DNA from: Methylotenera oryzisoli
GTDB taxonomy: Bacteria; Pseudomonadota; Gammaproteobacteria; Burkholderiales; Methylophilaceae
Reading direction: 5' to 3'
Length of the DNA: 64,000 nucleotides
Assembly (NCBI GenBank): GCA_945881735.1
Contig: CAMCVF010000003.1
Coordinates: 62,001-126,000, forward strand
The notes under the pieces were generated by a model. The model ran no database searches. It was not told the DNA's origin and saw nothing but the letters and a program-made list of their open reading frames with translations. Below are positions 8,972 through 18,895 of this stretch, piece by piece (position 1 is the first letter of the stretch; each line of letters opens with the position of its first letter). The position numbers were made by a program, and so were the translations under genes.

Positions 8972-11149
8972 TTAGTTGATTAAATTAAGCTGTTTTTGCG
9001 GTTGATAAGGCTGGTTGCTTTCAAGCGTTTTGCGGTAATTTGCCAGCACATTCTGCACATGCCCCATTACCGTATTTGGCACATAAATGCCTGTTACATC
9101 TTGGCTACCTGCTGCTAATCCCGTTAGGTACTCAATGCCTTCTAGAACATGGTCAATGGTAATAATATGAAATTGTCCCTGCTCTACCGCCTTTACCACA
9201 GCCGCATCTAGCAGCAGATGGCGTTGATTACGCTTAGGGATAATAACACCCTGCTTGCCATCCAAACCCATGGCTTGGCATACTCTAAAATAGCCTTCAA
9301 TCTTCTCATTCACACCACCAATTGGCATTACCTCACCAAATTGATTCAGCGCACCAGTCACAGCCATGCCTTGGCTAATAGGCAAACCCGCCAAGGCCGA
9401 AAGCAAGGCAAATAGCTCTGCGCATGAGGCCGAATCGCCTTCTACGCCGTTGTACTCTTGCTCAAATACTAACGATGCATTAAGGCTTAAAGGCGCTAGA
9501 TGGCTAAAGCTGGCACTTAACCAGTTTTGCAGAATAAAAATACCTTTATCATGATTCGGCCCGCTCATATTCACTTCGCGGTCAATATTGATTAAGCCTT
9601 TACCGCCAGGGTAGCAACGCGCCGTGATACGAATGGGCGAGCCGAAACTGGCGTCGCCTAATTCTATATGTGTTAGCCCATTTACCTGCCCCACTACTTC
9701 GCCATGCACTTGAATTAATAGCTCATTATCAATAATCGAGTCACGTATTTGCGATTCAAAATATTGATTGCGCTTTGATTTGGCTTGGATCGCCGCTTGC
9801 ACATGTTCGGCTTTTACTAAATCAGCGCCATCAGAAAAAGCAGCACTTTCTAAGATTAAACGCTCTAAAAAGGCAAAATTGGTACTAATACGCGTTTGGT
9901 CTTCCTCTAAGCGCTGAAGCGCAGCAATTAAAACGGCAACCGCTTCTTTCGTAAAATGTGCCGTATGATGTTGCGCACACTTTTGCGCCACATAGCCTGC
10001 AATGGCAGCATAGTTTTCTGGCGTGGCCCAAATACGCTCGGCAAACTCTACTTTAATCGGAAAATAATTAAAAAAATCTGGCTGCTCATCTAAGCAATCG
10101 TAAAAGTCTTCACGGGTAGCAATCAATACCAACTTCACCTTCAAGGGCAATAAGGTATTATTGGCCACATATGTGCTGCTTTGCGCGTTATTGCCTGCAT
10201 CTTCAATTTGCAAGCTGCCGTTACGCAAAAACCGATGTAGTTTTTCTATGATTTGCGTGCCATTTTGTTCATCATTAAGCAAATCGCGTAAATGCAGAAG
10301 CAACATACCGCCATCGGCTTTGTGCAGATTACCTGCTCGCAAACGCGTAAAATCCGGTGAAGTTGCATTATCTGAAGCACTCTCAACCCCGCCAAATAAG
10401 GATTGCAAGCTAGGATCATTGTCATCAATAATCGGTTGATTTAATTGCTGATCAAAAGTGGCGCGATTATCCACCAGCACATTCACTCTAAAACGCGCAA
10501 AAAAAGCCTCATTTATCAAACCTTCTAAAGCATTATCAGATTCGCTGATGGTTGAAGGCTGCCAAGCTTTTAGGTATGCAAGAACCTCTTGCTTTACCAA
10601 CTTAAAATAGGCGTTTAATTGTAATTCGCAATCCATAAAAGTTTGATTTAAGGAGGAAATCGTTTTAACTAACCATTCCTCAGCCAGTGTGAGTATATTT
10701 TGTGTATTATCGGCAAGAACAAAATTAGGCATCTCCACCATCAAAGCACGGGCAAAACCATCCATTTCCACGCGCAACTTAGCTGCATATGAAACAGGTA
10801 GTTTAATTAAGGTAGGCTGATTGGGCTGCTCAAAATGATAAAGCGCAACTAAATCCGATAATTGCCTGCTATTTTGTAACAATCCATTTTGTTTAGCTGC
10901 TTCATGCATAGCGCTTTGCATCAGCGATGTTCGCCCGCTGCCCTGGGCACCCAACACCAATACATTAAAACCTGATTGCTGCATTTTAAGGCCGAATAAA
11001 GCGGATTTTTTTGCCTCGCTTTGTGCCACCCAGCCATGAATATTGGGCTGATAACCCGCATTATTTTCCAATAAATCGGCGGTGCTATTAAACATAAAAT
11101 TGTTTAAAGAAATAGTGGCGTTTAAATCAGCTGGCTTTAGTTTTTGCAT
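8972..11149 (-). CDS. Lon-family ATP-dependent protease of the LonB/YcbZ type
   Basis: 725 residues. An AAA-type module begins with Walker A GAQGSGRTS (about residues 67-75). The usual lysine is arginine here, as is seen in several non-classical Lon proteins. A large insertion and helical domain follow, then the Lon peptidase domain (about 500-690). That domain has the catalytic serine in EGDSAS and the catalytic lysine in GGVNEKI. It lacks the N-terminal substrate-binding LAN domain of LonA. Role: ATP-dependent or ATP-modulated protein turnover in the cytosol; substrates unknown. It is upstream of hslR, both linked to protein quality control. Confidence 0.87.
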   Translation of the reverse strand: MQKLKPADLNATISLNNFMFNSTADLLENNAGYQPNIHGWVAQSEAKKSALFGLKMQQSGFNVLVLGAQGSGRTSLMQSAMHEAAKQNGLLQNSRQLSDLVALYHFEQPNQPTLIKLPVSYAAKLRVEMDGFARALMVEMPNFVLADNTQNILTLAEEWLVKTISSLNQTFMDCELQLNAYFKLVKQEVLAYLKAWQPSTISESDNALEGLINEAFFARFRVNVLVDNRATFDQQLNQPIIDDNDPSLQSLFGGVESASDNATSPDFTRLRAGNLHKADGGMLLLHLRDLLNDEQNGTQIIEKLHRFLRNGSLQIEDAGNNAQSSTYVANNTLLPLKVKLVLIATREDFYDCLDEQPDFFNYFPIKVEFAERIWATPENYAAIAGYVAQKCAQHHTAHFTKEAVAVLIAALQRLEEDQTRISTNFAFLERLILESAAFSDGADLVKAEHVQAAIQAKSKRNQYFESQIRDSIIDNELLIQVHGEVVGQVNGLTHIELGDASFGSPIRITARCYPGGKGLINIDREVNMSGPNHDKGIFILQNWLSASFSHLAPLSLNASLVFEQEYNGVEGDSASCAELFALLSALAGLPISQGMAVTGALNQFGEVMPIGGVNEKIEGYFRVCQAMGLDGKQGVIIPKRNQRHLLLDAAVVKAVEQGQFHIITIDHVLEGIEYLTGLAAGSQDVTGIYVPNTVMGHVQNVLANYRKTLESNQPYQPQKQLNLIN

Positions 11150-11206
11150 GATTAGTTTGTATTGATAGGTTTGAGTCTGGATATTATCTAAATTGGAATT
11201 TGGGTT

Positions 11207-11659
11207 CTATTTTTGCCACTGCTTAATGGCCAAATCATCACTTAGCTTAGCGTCTACCCAACGCTCGCCGTGAGCAGTAGTTTCTTTTTTCCAAAATGGC
11301 GCTTGTGTTTTCAAAAAATCCATTATAAATTCACAGGCTTTAAAAGCCTCACCACGATGTGCGCTGACTACCGCAACCAGCACAATTTGATCTAAAGGTT
11401 GCAACGACCCTAGACGGTGAATAATCAAGCTATCCAAAATATCCCAGCGCAATTTTGCCTCAGCTTCAATGGCTTTTAGCGCGCTTTCGGTCATACCGGG
11501 GTAATGTTCTAAAGTCAGCTTACTAATTGAATCACCATCATTGATATCGCGCACCTGCCCAACAAAGCTCACAACCGCGCCAATACTAGGGCTTGCCAAT
11601 CTAAGCTTATTAAGCTGAAAGCCCACATCAAAATCTTCAATCTGTACTAAAACTGCCAT
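11207..11659 (-). CDS. moaE: Molybdopterin synthase catalytic subunit
   Basis: 150 residues, the usual MoaE length. It adds the two sulfurs to precursor Z, taking them from the MoaD thiocarboxylate. Typical segments are GAVVSFVGQVRD near residue 30, HRLG with the family's AHRGEAF near the middle, and the C-terminal lysine motif PFWKKE followed by GERWV. The gene directly follows moaD (17 bp apart) on the minus strand, so the heterotetramer partners are co-expressed. The rest of the molybdenum cofactor pathway is not in the window. Confidence 0.93.
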   Translation of the reverse strand: MAVLVQIEDFDVGFQLNKLRLASPSIGAVVSFVGQVRDINDGDSISKLTLEHYPGMTESALKAIEAEAKLRWDILDSLIIHRLGSLQPLDQIVLVAVVSAHRGEAFKACEFIMDFLKTQAPFWKKETTAHGERWVDAKLSDDLAIKQWQK

Positions 11660-11676
11660 CTAAATAGCCAGTCTAT

Positions 11677-11934
11677 TTAACCACCGGTGACTGGTGGAAA
11701 GAACGCCACTTCATCATTGGCTTGAATAGTGGCTAAATCGTCTACCAAGGTATGGTTAATGGCAGCGCGAACAAGTTGTTTGCCATCAAACAAATTGGCC
11801 CATACTTCGCCACGCAATGCTAGCCAGTTTTTAAGCGCGGTAATGGTCGTGACTTGATTCGGCAAATCAACTTCTTCCGTTGAATAATTGACCGCTTCTT
11901 TGATTCTTGCAAAATATAATACCTTTATTTTCAT
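11677..11934 (-). CDS. moaD: Molybdopterin synthase sulfur-carrier subunit
   Basis: 85 residues with a ubiquitin-like fold and the obligatory C-terminal double glycine (FFPPVTGG). MoeB adenylates this end, which then becomes a thiocarboxylate for MoaE. The length matches MoaD (about 81). It lies between rmuC (23 bp) and moaE (17 bp) in the same direction, probably one operon. Confidence 0.93.
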   Translation of the reverse strand: MKIKVLYFARIKEAVNYSTEEVDLPNQVTTITALKNWLALRGEVWANLFDGKQLVRAAINHTLVDDLATIQANDEVAFFPPVTGG

Positions 11935-11957
11935 ATCATTATGTTTTTTTATTAATG

Positions 11958-13280
11958 TTATTTCTCATCTAAAACGTCATCTATTGCATCCAACAAATCG
12001 AGTGGCTTATTACTTAATTCAACCCGCTCAATTTGCTTAAATCGGTTGGTGATTTTTTGGCTACTAATATGCACTTCTTGCGCGTTATCGTTTGCTTGGC
12101 GAATATTGTCGGCCAGCTTTTTCATACGCACATCAAAGCGCTCAAAGTCTTTGCTGAGCTTGCCCAGCTCATCTTTAATAATATGCACCTGTTTACGCAT
12201 TTCTACATCTTTTAATACCGCGCGCGCTGTATTGAGCACCGCCATTAATGTGGTGGGCGAAACCAACCACACCCGCTTAACCATGGCGTAATCAATAACC
12301 TCTGGATGATAGGCGTGAATTTCTGCAAATACCGCCTCTGCTGGAATAAACATCACCGCGCCGTCGCTAGTCACATTGGGGATAATATATTTATTGGCAA
12401 TATCATCCACGTGCTTTTTCAAATCCGCTTTAAACTGCTTGGTCGCGGCATCTTGCTCTATTTTGTTTAAACTTTTATCAAACATGCGGTGATAGTTTTC
12501 AAGCGGGAATTTGCTATCTACCGCCACAGTACCTGTTGGTTCGGGCAAAAACAAAGCGCAATCTACCCGTGTACCATTGGCAAAACTATGTTGCATACTA
12601 AAACTACTGGCCGGCAACACGTTACGCACCAAGCCCTCTAGTTGGACTTCGCCGTACGCACCGCGACTGCGCTTATCGCCCAGCAATTCTTGCAGGCTTA
12701 CCATATTCACAGTTAGTCCATCGATTTTCTTTTGCGCTTCATCAATGGTAGCCAAACGCTCCATCACGCTGACAAAAGTTTCGTTAGTTTTTTTAAAGCC
12801 TTCATCTAATCGATCTGATACTTTGCCACCAATTTGCTCTAAACGGCTATCGACTATTTTGCCTAAACTTTCCACGCTTTGCGTGAGGGTTGTGGTGGCT
12901 TTTAACATGGTATCGTTAATCAAACTTTGTTGCGCTTTACCTTGCTCGCTTAAGGTTTTGTGCAGCGTTTCCAATACCGTTTCGCGCGTTTGCGCCAAAC
13001 TGGAATTTTGTGCCAATTGCAGCTCTTGCATAGCACTACGGGTGCTTTGTAGCTCAATCGAAACTTGTGCTTTTAATCGATCGCCATTATCTTGAGTGGC
13101 CGTATTTAAGCGGTCTGCCAGCTTATTCAAGCCATCATTTAAATCTAATAACATGGCGCGATGCTTGTCTTCTAGCTGATTTAAAAGCACCGTATTTTTG
13201 CCACTTGAAAACTCACGCCAGGCAAGCCAAGCCAGCAAAACAAGCGTTAAAACTAAAAGGAAGATTATATTTTCGTTCAT
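11958..13280 (-). CDS. rmuC: RmuC-family DNA recombination protein
   Basis: 440 residues. One membrane segment near the N-terminus (residues 4-20, IIFLLVLTLVLLAWLAW) is followed by a long predicted coiled coil (about 30-190). The conserved RmuC nuclease-like domain (about 200-400) contains RGAYGEVQLE and VDSKFPLENY. In E. coli RmuC limits inversion rearrangements at short inverted repeats and belongs structurally to a PD-(D/E)xK-like group. It heads the moaD-moaE run without a clear functional link. Confidence 0.92.
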   Translation of the reverse strand: MNENIIFLLVLTLVLLAWLAWREFSSGKNTVLLNQLEDKHRAMLLDLNDGLNKLADRLNTATQDNGDRLKAQVSIELQSTRSAMQELQLAQNSSLAQTRETVLETLHKTLSEQGKAQQSLINDTMLKATTTLTQSVESLGKIVDSRLEQIGGKVSDRLDEGFKKTNETFVSVMERLATIDEAQKKIDGLTVNMVSLQELLGDKRSRGAYGEVQLEGLVRNVLPASSFSMQHSFANGTRVDCALFLPEPTGTVAVDSKFPLENYHRMFDKSLNKIEQDAATKQFKADLKKHVDDIANKYIIPNVTSDGAVMFIPAEAVFAEIHAYHPEVIDYAMVKRVWLVSPTTLMAVLNTARAVLKDVEMRKQVHIIKDELGKLSKDFERFDVRMKKLADNIRQANDNAQEVHISSQKITNRFKQIERVELSNKPLDLLDAIDDVLDEK

Positions 13281-13343
13281 AATTTACTATTATAAATCAG
13301 TCATTACAAACCCGTGCGACTTTCACTTTTTAAATAAAATCAT

Positions 13344-13590
13344 ATGATTAAACTTAAACCGCTTTTGTACCTATGGCTTGCCAATTTAACGCGCAAGCTT
13401 AAAGGCATTTATTATATCTATTTGGTCACCTTATTCACTTTGTAGTGCTATTAGATGCCAGCTTATTTCATGTTGGCGAAAATATGCGCAATGTAGGATT
13501 TGATTTTATGGCGAAAAACCGATTGATTTAGCCAGCAACAGATAAAGACATTGCGATTGTGGATATTAAGGTGATTGAAATTGGAGCGTC
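13344..13590 (+). pseudogene. Degraded membrane-protein start, possibly CHASE2-like
   Basis: An ATG at 13344 opens 34 residues (MIKLKPLLYLWL...) and stops at a TAG. Reading then continues in another frame with LLDASLFHVGENM, another stop, and DKDIAIVDI. A hydrophobic start followed by a short exported stretch and a DxxIVIVDI-type strand recalls the beginning of CHASE2 sensor domains, but the match is by memory and short. Frameshift and internal stops show it is not expressed as one protein. Confidence 0.3.
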
Positions 13591-13647
13591 GTATTGCCAG
13601 GCGCTTATGATCCCATTATTTCTGCTAGGTACGGGAGTACATGAGCT

Positions 13648-13728
13648 ATTCCTCTACCTGCTGCTGCATGGTTGTTTGGTAATGCCCTATTAGGATTGGC
13701 AGGATCAAGACGTAAATATAGCTTCTGA
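13648..13728 (+). pseudogene. PEP-CTERM (PLPA-type) protein-sorting tail, orphaned
   Basis: One frame reads IPLPAAAWLFGNALL, then GLAGSRRKYSF and TGA at 13726-13728. This is the full three-part exosortase signal: a PLPA motif, a hydrophobic helix and a basic RRK end. An in-frame TGA two codons before the motif (13642-13644), and no open frame further up, show that the body of the protein is lost or frameshifted. Exosortase-sorted proteins are linked to exopolysaccharide loci, and an EPS-type regulator lies 5 kb away. Confidence 0.65.
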
Positions 13729-13768
13729 TAAATTGCTATTAATTCAAAGCTTTCTTTGTAGGCTTTTT

Positions 13769-14800
13769 TTACACCAAATCATAAGCACGCAGCTCACTTT
13801 TTATATAAGCATAATAAATGGGTGCAGCCACAATGCCTGCCAGCCCAAAAATCGATTCCATTAGTAACATGGTAATTAATAGCTCCCAAGCATTGGCGCG
13901 AATTTGTCCACCCACAATACGTGCATTTAAAAAATATTCAAATTTGTGAATAACAATTAAATACAGCAGAGAACCAAACGCCACACCTAATGAATGGCTT
14001 AAACTCACAATCACAATTACGGTGTTAGAGATTAAATTGCCCACCACTGGAATTAAGCCGACTACAAAAGTAATCGCAATCATGGTTTTAACTAAAGGCA
14101 GCTCAATACCCAATATTGGCAAAATTACCGCTAAATAAATGCCTGTAAAAAAGGCATTTATTGAGGCAATTCGAACTTGTGCAAACACAATGCGCTGAAA
14201 GGCATCGCCAAATAGCCATGCACGTCGCGCTAAAGCGCGCGCAAACGGCTTATAGTCATCATCATTAATGGCGTCGCGCAGCCCAATCATGCCGCCAACA
14301 ATCATGCCTACCAGAATATGCACAGTAATGCGCCCTGCCTCTTTGCCAACCACCTGCAGTTCGGTGGCATGCGTTCGCAGCCAAATGGTCGCCTCTTCTT
14401 TAAACGCAATCGCGTCCGAAGGCAGTCTGTCTAAAATCCAAACGGGTAACACTTGGCGTGAATCTTCAATAATTTGCGCCATTTTGGCTAGTAAAACCGT
14501 CAGACTTCCTGATTCAGAGCGAAAAAAAGCCACCAGTCCCGCCCCTGCCAAGCTCAGCAGGCTTACCGTAACAATGGTTAGTAGCGCAAAAGCAATCAGC
14601 TTTGCACGCGGACCAGGTAACTTACGCTCGATATGTGGCGTTAGAAGGCGAATGAGTTCATAAACTAGCAATCCTCCTAACAAAGCAGGTAATAGATGGA
14701 AAATTAAAACTAATATCATTGCAAAGCCAATTAAGATCCATGATGCAATGTCATGTTTATTGAAAGTCATGATGCTATTTTTTTGAGTTATGTTTGTCAT
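13769..14800 (-). CDS. AI-2E family transporter (YdiK/PerM-like membrane protein)
   Basis: 343 residues with about eight hydrophobic segments, arranged in the family's way: two at the N-terminus, a soluble stretch around residues 90-150, then several to the end. The segment FVVGLIPVVGNLISN matches the conserved IPxxG region. Members export autoinducer-2 (TqsA) or act as Na+/H+ antiporters; the substrate here is unknown. A shorter start is possible at 14770. It follows the YigZ-family gene by 20 bp and so probably ends the herA-fhs-yigZ transcript. Confidence 0.85.
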   Translation of the reverse strand: MTNITQKNSIMTFNKHDIASWILIGFAMILVLIFHLLPALLGGLLVYELIRLLTPHIERKLPGPRAKLIAFALLTIVTVSLLSLAGAGLVAFFRSESGSLTVLLAKMAQIIEDSRQVLPVWILDRLPSDAIAFKEEATIWLRTHATELQVVGKEAGRITVHILVGMIVGGMIGLRDAINDDDYKPFARALARRAWLFGDAFQRIVFAQVRIASINAFFTGIYLAVILPILGIELPLVKTMIAITFVVGLIPVVGNLISNTVIVIVSLSHSLGVAFGSLLYLIVIHKFEYFLNARIVGGQIRANAWELLITMLLMESIFGLAGIVAAPIYYAYIKSELRAYDLV

Positions 14801-14820
14801 TGTTGCTTACAAATATTTAT

Positions 14821-15390
14821 TCATATGGTTGGCGAGTACCTGTGAGTAAATGCCGCTATTTCTGACGCAGGCAAACTGACTTTTATACGCACGGCTTGGT
14901 CAAATTGCTTATCCATCACTTTGCCTTTTAGCTGCAATACTAAGCGCGTTAATGCATCAACTTGATTGTAATGCACGCTTACACTTAATGCGCGCATTTC
15001 TACATAAGGGATTATTTTAGCGGCATCTAAGGCCATTTTGGCCGTGCCGCCATATGCGCGCGCCAGTCCTCCAGTGCCTAAATTAACGCCACCATAATAA
15101 CGTATCACACCAACTGCTACGTGAACTAAATCGCGCCCTTCTAACATTTGGAGGATTGGCTTACCTGCCGTGCCACTGGGCTCACCCGCATCTGAAAATC
15201 TAGGGATAATGCCGTCTGCGTTTTTGATTCTAAAAGCATAAGCCAGATGATGTGCATTTTGGTGCAACGTAGCCAATTGCCTTAAATAAAGCCCTACTTC
15301 TCGCTCTGTGTCGCAATGCCCAGCGAAAGCATAAAAGCGCGATTTATTAATGGTTTGCTCGGCAGAGCCTGATTGTTCAATGGTTAACAT
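14821..15390 (-). CDS. YigZ/IMPACT-family protein
   Basis: 189 residues. The N-terminal UPF0029 (Impact) domain (about residues 1-110) has the conserved KSRFYAFAGHC and DAGEPSGTAGKPIL segments. A short C-terminal DUF1949-type ferredoxin-like domain follows. E. coli YigZ has this arrangement; its biochemical role is not settled, though the eukaryotic relative IMPACT is linked to translation control. It lies 30 bp after formate-tetrahydrofolate ligase in the same direction. Confidence 0.87.
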   Translation of the reverse strand: MLTIEQSGSAEQTINKSRFYAFAGHCDTEREVGLYLRQLATLHQNAHHLAYAFRIKNADGIIPRFSDAGEPSGTAGKPILQMLEGRDLVHVAVGVIRYYGGVNLGTGGLARAYGGTAKMALDAAKIIPYVEMRALSVSVHYNQVDALTRLVLQLKGKVMDKQFDQAVRIKVSLPASEIAAFTHRYSPTI

Positions 15391-15420
15391 ACAACAACAA
15401 TTTAATTAAGCAAATAATAA

Positions 15421-17085
15421 TTAGGAAAGCCCAACAATATTGCCAGTTGCATTCACATCAATACGCATACTGGCAGGTACTTTTGGCAAGCCTGGCATTT
15501 TCATGGTTTGACCGCAGATTGCTACAATAAAACCAGCACCGCGCGATAGCTGCAAATCTTCAACTAGCAAGTTGTGTCCATCTGGCGCACCGCGCAAAAG
15601 AGGATTAGATGAGAATGAATATTGGGTTTTAGCAATACAAATAGGAAAGTGGCTATATTGTTGTTCTAATTCTGCCAATTTTAGTGCGGCTTTTTCACTT
15701 AATAATACGCTTTTTGCACCATACATTTTTTGTGCGATGGTTTGAAGTTTTTCGATTAGCGATAATCCATCGTCATACAATAATTTAAAGTGCGTTTTTC
15801 TTTGTCCAATACTATCAATAACCGCTTGCGCTAAATTGGTGGCACCTTTACCACCCTCAGCCCAATGTTTGCAGACTATGGTCTCACAACCCAACTGATG
15901 AATTGCCGCTTTTAAAACTTTAATTTCAGCAGCGGTATCATACGAAAAATGATTAATGGCAACAATCACCTGCATACCAAAATGGGTTTGGCAATTGTGA
16001 ATATGGCGTTTTATGTTTTCTATACCTAGGTTTAAATGCGAAATATTTTCAACATTTAAAGTAGCCAACTCGCCACCACCATGATATTTTAAAGCGCGTA
16101 TGGTTGCCACAATCACCACCAAATCTGGCTGCAAGCCTGTTTGACGGCATTTGATGTCCATAAATTTTTCAGCGCCCAAGTCGGCACCAAAACCTGCTTC
16201 TGTCACCACATAATCCGCCAATTTTAAAGCTGCTTTTGTCGCCACAACAGAGTTACAGCCGTGTGCAATATTGGCAAATGGGCCTCCGTGAATAAGCGCA
16301 GGCGTGTGTTCTAGGGTTTGTACTATATTGGGCTGGAATGCATCTTTGAGCAACGCCGTCATCGCGCCATGCGCTTGTAAATCACTGGCTAAAATAGGGC
16401 TGCCATTATGACTAATGGCGACTTGAATGTTGCCAAGTCGCTGCTTTAAGTCGGACAAATCTTCAGCCAAGCAAAAGATTGCCATCACTTCACTGGCAAC
16501 CGTGATATCAAAACCTGTATTGGTATGCGATTGATTAATAGTGATATCACGCAATGCACGGTCATTCATATCTAAGCAACGGCGCCAAGTCACTTTATCT
16601 ATTCCCAGTGCATTACCTTGATAAATATGATTATCGATTAATGCCGCCAACAGATTATTAGCAGAAGTAATCGCATGAAAATCACCTGTAAAATGCAGGT
16701 TAATGTTTTCCATAGGCACAACTTGCGCATAGCCGCCACCGGTTGCGCCGCCTTTTAGACCAAACACAGGGCCAAGTGATGGCTGACGTATGCATACCAT
16801 CGCGCTTTTTCCCGTTTTTTCTTGTTTAAAAAGCACATTGAGAGCATCGGCTAGGCCAACGGTTGTGGTGGTTTTCCCCTCACCTGCGGGGGTTGGGCTT
16901 ATGGCCGTCACTAATATTAATTGACCACTAGGCTTGTTTTGAAGTTTGGCAATGCAAGCTGTGCTGAGTTTAGCAATCCTATTCCCGTAAGGAATTAAAT
17001 CGTTGGCATCTATGTTTAATGTCTGCGCAATATCGACAATCGGCTTTAGCGTGGCCGCCTGAGCGATGTCGATATCTGACAACAT
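15421..17085 (-). CDS. fhs: Formate-tetrahydrofolate ligase
   Basis: 554 residues, the normal length. ATP-dependent formation of 10-formyl-H4F from formate. The P-loop variant [13 protein letters not shown] is near residues 66-80. Other family signatures are [18 protein letters not shown] and the [10 protein letters not shown] run. In methylotrophs (where it is called FtfL) it carries formate made by the H4MPT pathway into the folate pool for assimilation. The mch and cofactor genes at 52-64 kb fit that setting. The start lies 3 bp after the HerA/YjgR gene, so translation is probably coupled. Confidence 0.95.
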   Translation of the reverse strand: MLSDIDIAQAATLKPIVDIAQTLNIDANDLIPYGNRIAKLSTACIAKLQNKPSGQLILVTAISPTPAGEGKTTTTVGLADALNVLFKQEKTGKSAMVCIRQPSLGPVFGLKGGATGGGYAQVVPMENINLHFTGDFHAITSANNLLAALIDNHIYQGNALGIDKVTWRRCLDMNDRALRDITINQSHTNTGFDITVASEVMAIFCLAEDLSDLKQRLGNIQVAISHNGSPILASDLQAHGAMTALLKDAFQPNIVQTLEHTPALIHGGPFANIAHGCNSVVATKAALKLADYVVTEAGFGADLGAEKFMDIKCRQTGLQPDLVVIVATIRALKYHGGGELATLNVENISHLNLGIENIKRHIHNCQTHFGMQVIVAINHFSYDTAAEIKVLKAAIHQLGCETIVCKHWAEGGKGATNLAQAVIDSIGQRKTHFKLLYDDGLSLIEKLQTIAQKMYGAKSVLLSEKAALKLAELEQQYSHFPICIAKTQYSFSSNPLLRGAPDGHNLLVEDLQLSRGAGFIVAICGQTMKMPGLPKVPASMRIDVNATGNIVGLS

Positions 17086-17088
17086 AAG

Positions 17089-18576
17089 CTATTTGCGGCC
17101 GCCCAATATAGAGCCCAATACACCGCGAACAATGCTGCGCCCCAGTTGCGAGCCAATGGCACGTGCAGTGGATTTAGCTGCACTTTCTAAAATGCTGTCT
17201 GAGCGACTGCTGGATTTACTAGCGCTTTTGCCGCCTAATACGCCGCCCAGCATGCCACCCCAATCAAAGCCTTTGCCTTCATCTACCACTTCGGCTGAAT
17301 CGGTTGCGCGTATTTTTAAAATTTCGTAAGCCGATTCACGGTCTACTTGTTTTTCGTAAAAGCCTTTAATGTTTGAGCTGGCAATTACCGCCGCTCTTTC
17401 CGTGTCGGTAATAGAGCCAAGTCGGCTTTGCGGCGGGCATACAAATGCTCGCTCCACAGGGCTTGGAATACCTTTTTCATCTAAAAATGAAACTAGTGCT
17501 TCACCCATTCCCAACTCAGTAATGGCAACAGCCACATCCACTTTTGGATTGCTTCTAAAGGTTTCGGCTGCTGATTTGACAGCCTTTTGATCGCGTGGCG
17601 TAAAAGCTCGTAAAGCATGTTGCACGCGGTTACCGAGCTGACCCAGAACAATATCGGGGATATCCAAAGGATTTTGACTGACAAAATACACGCCCACGCC
17701 TTTTGAACGAATCAAGCGTACTACTTGCTCAATTTTTTGCAGTAACGCAGGTGGTGCATCGGTAAACAGCAAATGTGCTTCATCGAAGAAAAATACCAGT
17801 TTTGGCTTATCTAAATCACCTACTTCTGGCAGTTTTTCAAATAATTCCGACAACAGCCAAAGCAACAAAGTAGCGTAAACGCGCGGTGAGTTATACAACT
17901 TTTCTGACGCCAAAATATTAATGACACCGCGGCCTTGTGAGTCTGTTTGCATTAAATCATCTAAATTTAAAGCTGGCTCACCAAATAACAAATCGCCACC
18001 TTCGGTTTCTAACTGTAAAAGTGAACGTTGCAGCGCACCAACGCTGGCGGCAGAAATATTGCCATAACTGGTTTGATATTCGGCGGCATTTTCTGCCGCG
18101 TGCTGTGACATGGCGCGCAAATCTTTTAAATCCAGCAGCAACCAACCCTTGTCATCGGCGATTCTAAAAATGGCATTAATCACACCCGCTTGCACATCAT
18201 TTAAGTTAAGCAAGCGCGCCAGTAATAAAGGTCCCATTTCGGCAATCGTAGTGCGAACGGGATGACCTTTTTCACCAAAAACATCCCACAGAATTACCGT
18301 TGAAGCTTGCGCTTTAAAATCATCCATGCCCAACTGCACCACACGCGCATCCACACGTGCATTGCCACCACCCGCTTGACTCATTCCAGTCAAATCGCCT
18401 TTTACATCGGCCATAAAAACAGGAACTCCTATTTTAGAAAAACCTTCTGCCATGGTTTGCAAAGTGACGGTTTTTCCTGTGCCTGTAGCGCCAGCGATTA
18501 AGCCATGACGATTAGCCATTTTCGGCAAAATATCCAGGAAATTTTCGGCTTTACCGACGCGGATAGGGTTAGTCAT
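17089..18576 (-). CDS. HerA/YjgR-type ATPase (DUF853)
   Basis: 495 residues of the YjgR/DUF853 family. Walker A GATGTGKT is at residues 29-36. Walker B is [11 protein letters not shown] (about 258-268), and the family-specific stretch [25 protein letters not shown] follows in the middle. A low-complexity Gly/Ser region precedes a basic C-terminal tail. HerA-like ATPases are hexameric DNA-pumping enzymes in archaea, but the bacterial YjgR branch has no established job. It is upstream of and nearly touching fhs; no functional tie is known. Confidence 0.87.
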   Translation of the reverse strand: MTNPIRVGKAENFLDILPKMANRHGLIAGATGTGKTVTLQTMAEGFSKIGVPVFMADVKGDLTGMSQAGGGNARVDARVVQLGMDDFKAQASTVILWDVFGEKGHPVRTTIAEMGPLLLARLLNLNDVQAGVINAIFRIADDKGWLLLDLKDLRAMSQHAAENAAEYQTSYGNISAASVGALQRSLLQLETEGGDLLFGEPALNLDDLMQTDSQGRGVINILASEKLYNSPRVYATLLLWLLSELFEKLPEVGDLDKPKLVFFFDEAHLLFTDAPPALLQKIEQVVRLIRSKGVGVYFVSQNPLDIPDIVLGQLGNRVQHALRAFTPRDQKAVKSAAETFRSNPKVDVAVAITELGMGEALVSFLDEKGIPSPVERAFVCPPQSRLGSITDTERAAVIASSNIKGFYEKQVDRESAYEILKIRATDSAEVVDEGKGFDWGGMLGGVLGGKSASKSSSRSDSILESAAKSTARAIGSQLGRSIVRGVLGSILGGRK

Positions 18577-18774
18577 GTATTTAAATTCGCTTATTTATTG
18601 ACTAGTTAACATGTGATTAGTATAAACCAAGCAAATATTTTTTACAGCAGGCAGATTAGGGACTATATTCAGTGTATTTAACTTAAAAGTTTATCAATGT
18701 TAAGCACAAGACTTAAATGTCAGCGCGGAAAGCGTTCAAATAGTTACACATTAAATTAAGGCAACTTTCACTTC
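18577..18774. other. Upstream region of the HerA/YjgR gene
   Basis: About 200 bp of AT-rich DNA that must hold the promoter of the YjgR-fhs transcript on the minus strand. I see no convincing -35/-10 pair, hairpin or coding remnant. The rest of the gap to 18895 holds only a doubtful 39-codon frame. Confidence 0.4.
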
Positions 18775-18894
18775 ATGAAGATATCGAAATTAATATTCTA
18801 TTTGAGACCATCAATCGTGTTTAATACCGCTTTTCTGGTTTACGTAATTTGGCTACTAATGGGTAACTCGGTTTACTTGAATGCGTTTGCCTAA
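18775..18894 (+). CDS. Possible 39-residue membrane peptide
   Basis: ATG at 18775 to TAA at 18892-18894: a short frame with a basic start (MKISKLIFYLRPS) followed by one hydrophobic helix (FNTAFLVYVIWLLMG). Its stop lies 1 bp from the end of the DUF302 lipoprotein gene on the other strand. There is no good ribosome binding site close to the ATG (TAAGG is too far, about 17 bp). No family is recognised. It may be a small single-pass protein or chance. Confidence 0.2.
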   Translation: MKISKLIFYLRPSIVFNTAFLVYVIWLLMGNSVYLNAFA

Positions 18895-18895
18895 C

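Noticed and set aside
12511-13095. Long open frame opposite rmuC
   Set aside because: Shadow of the coiled-coil region of rmuC; composition is serine and valine rich as expected for an antisense frame and there is no start signal.
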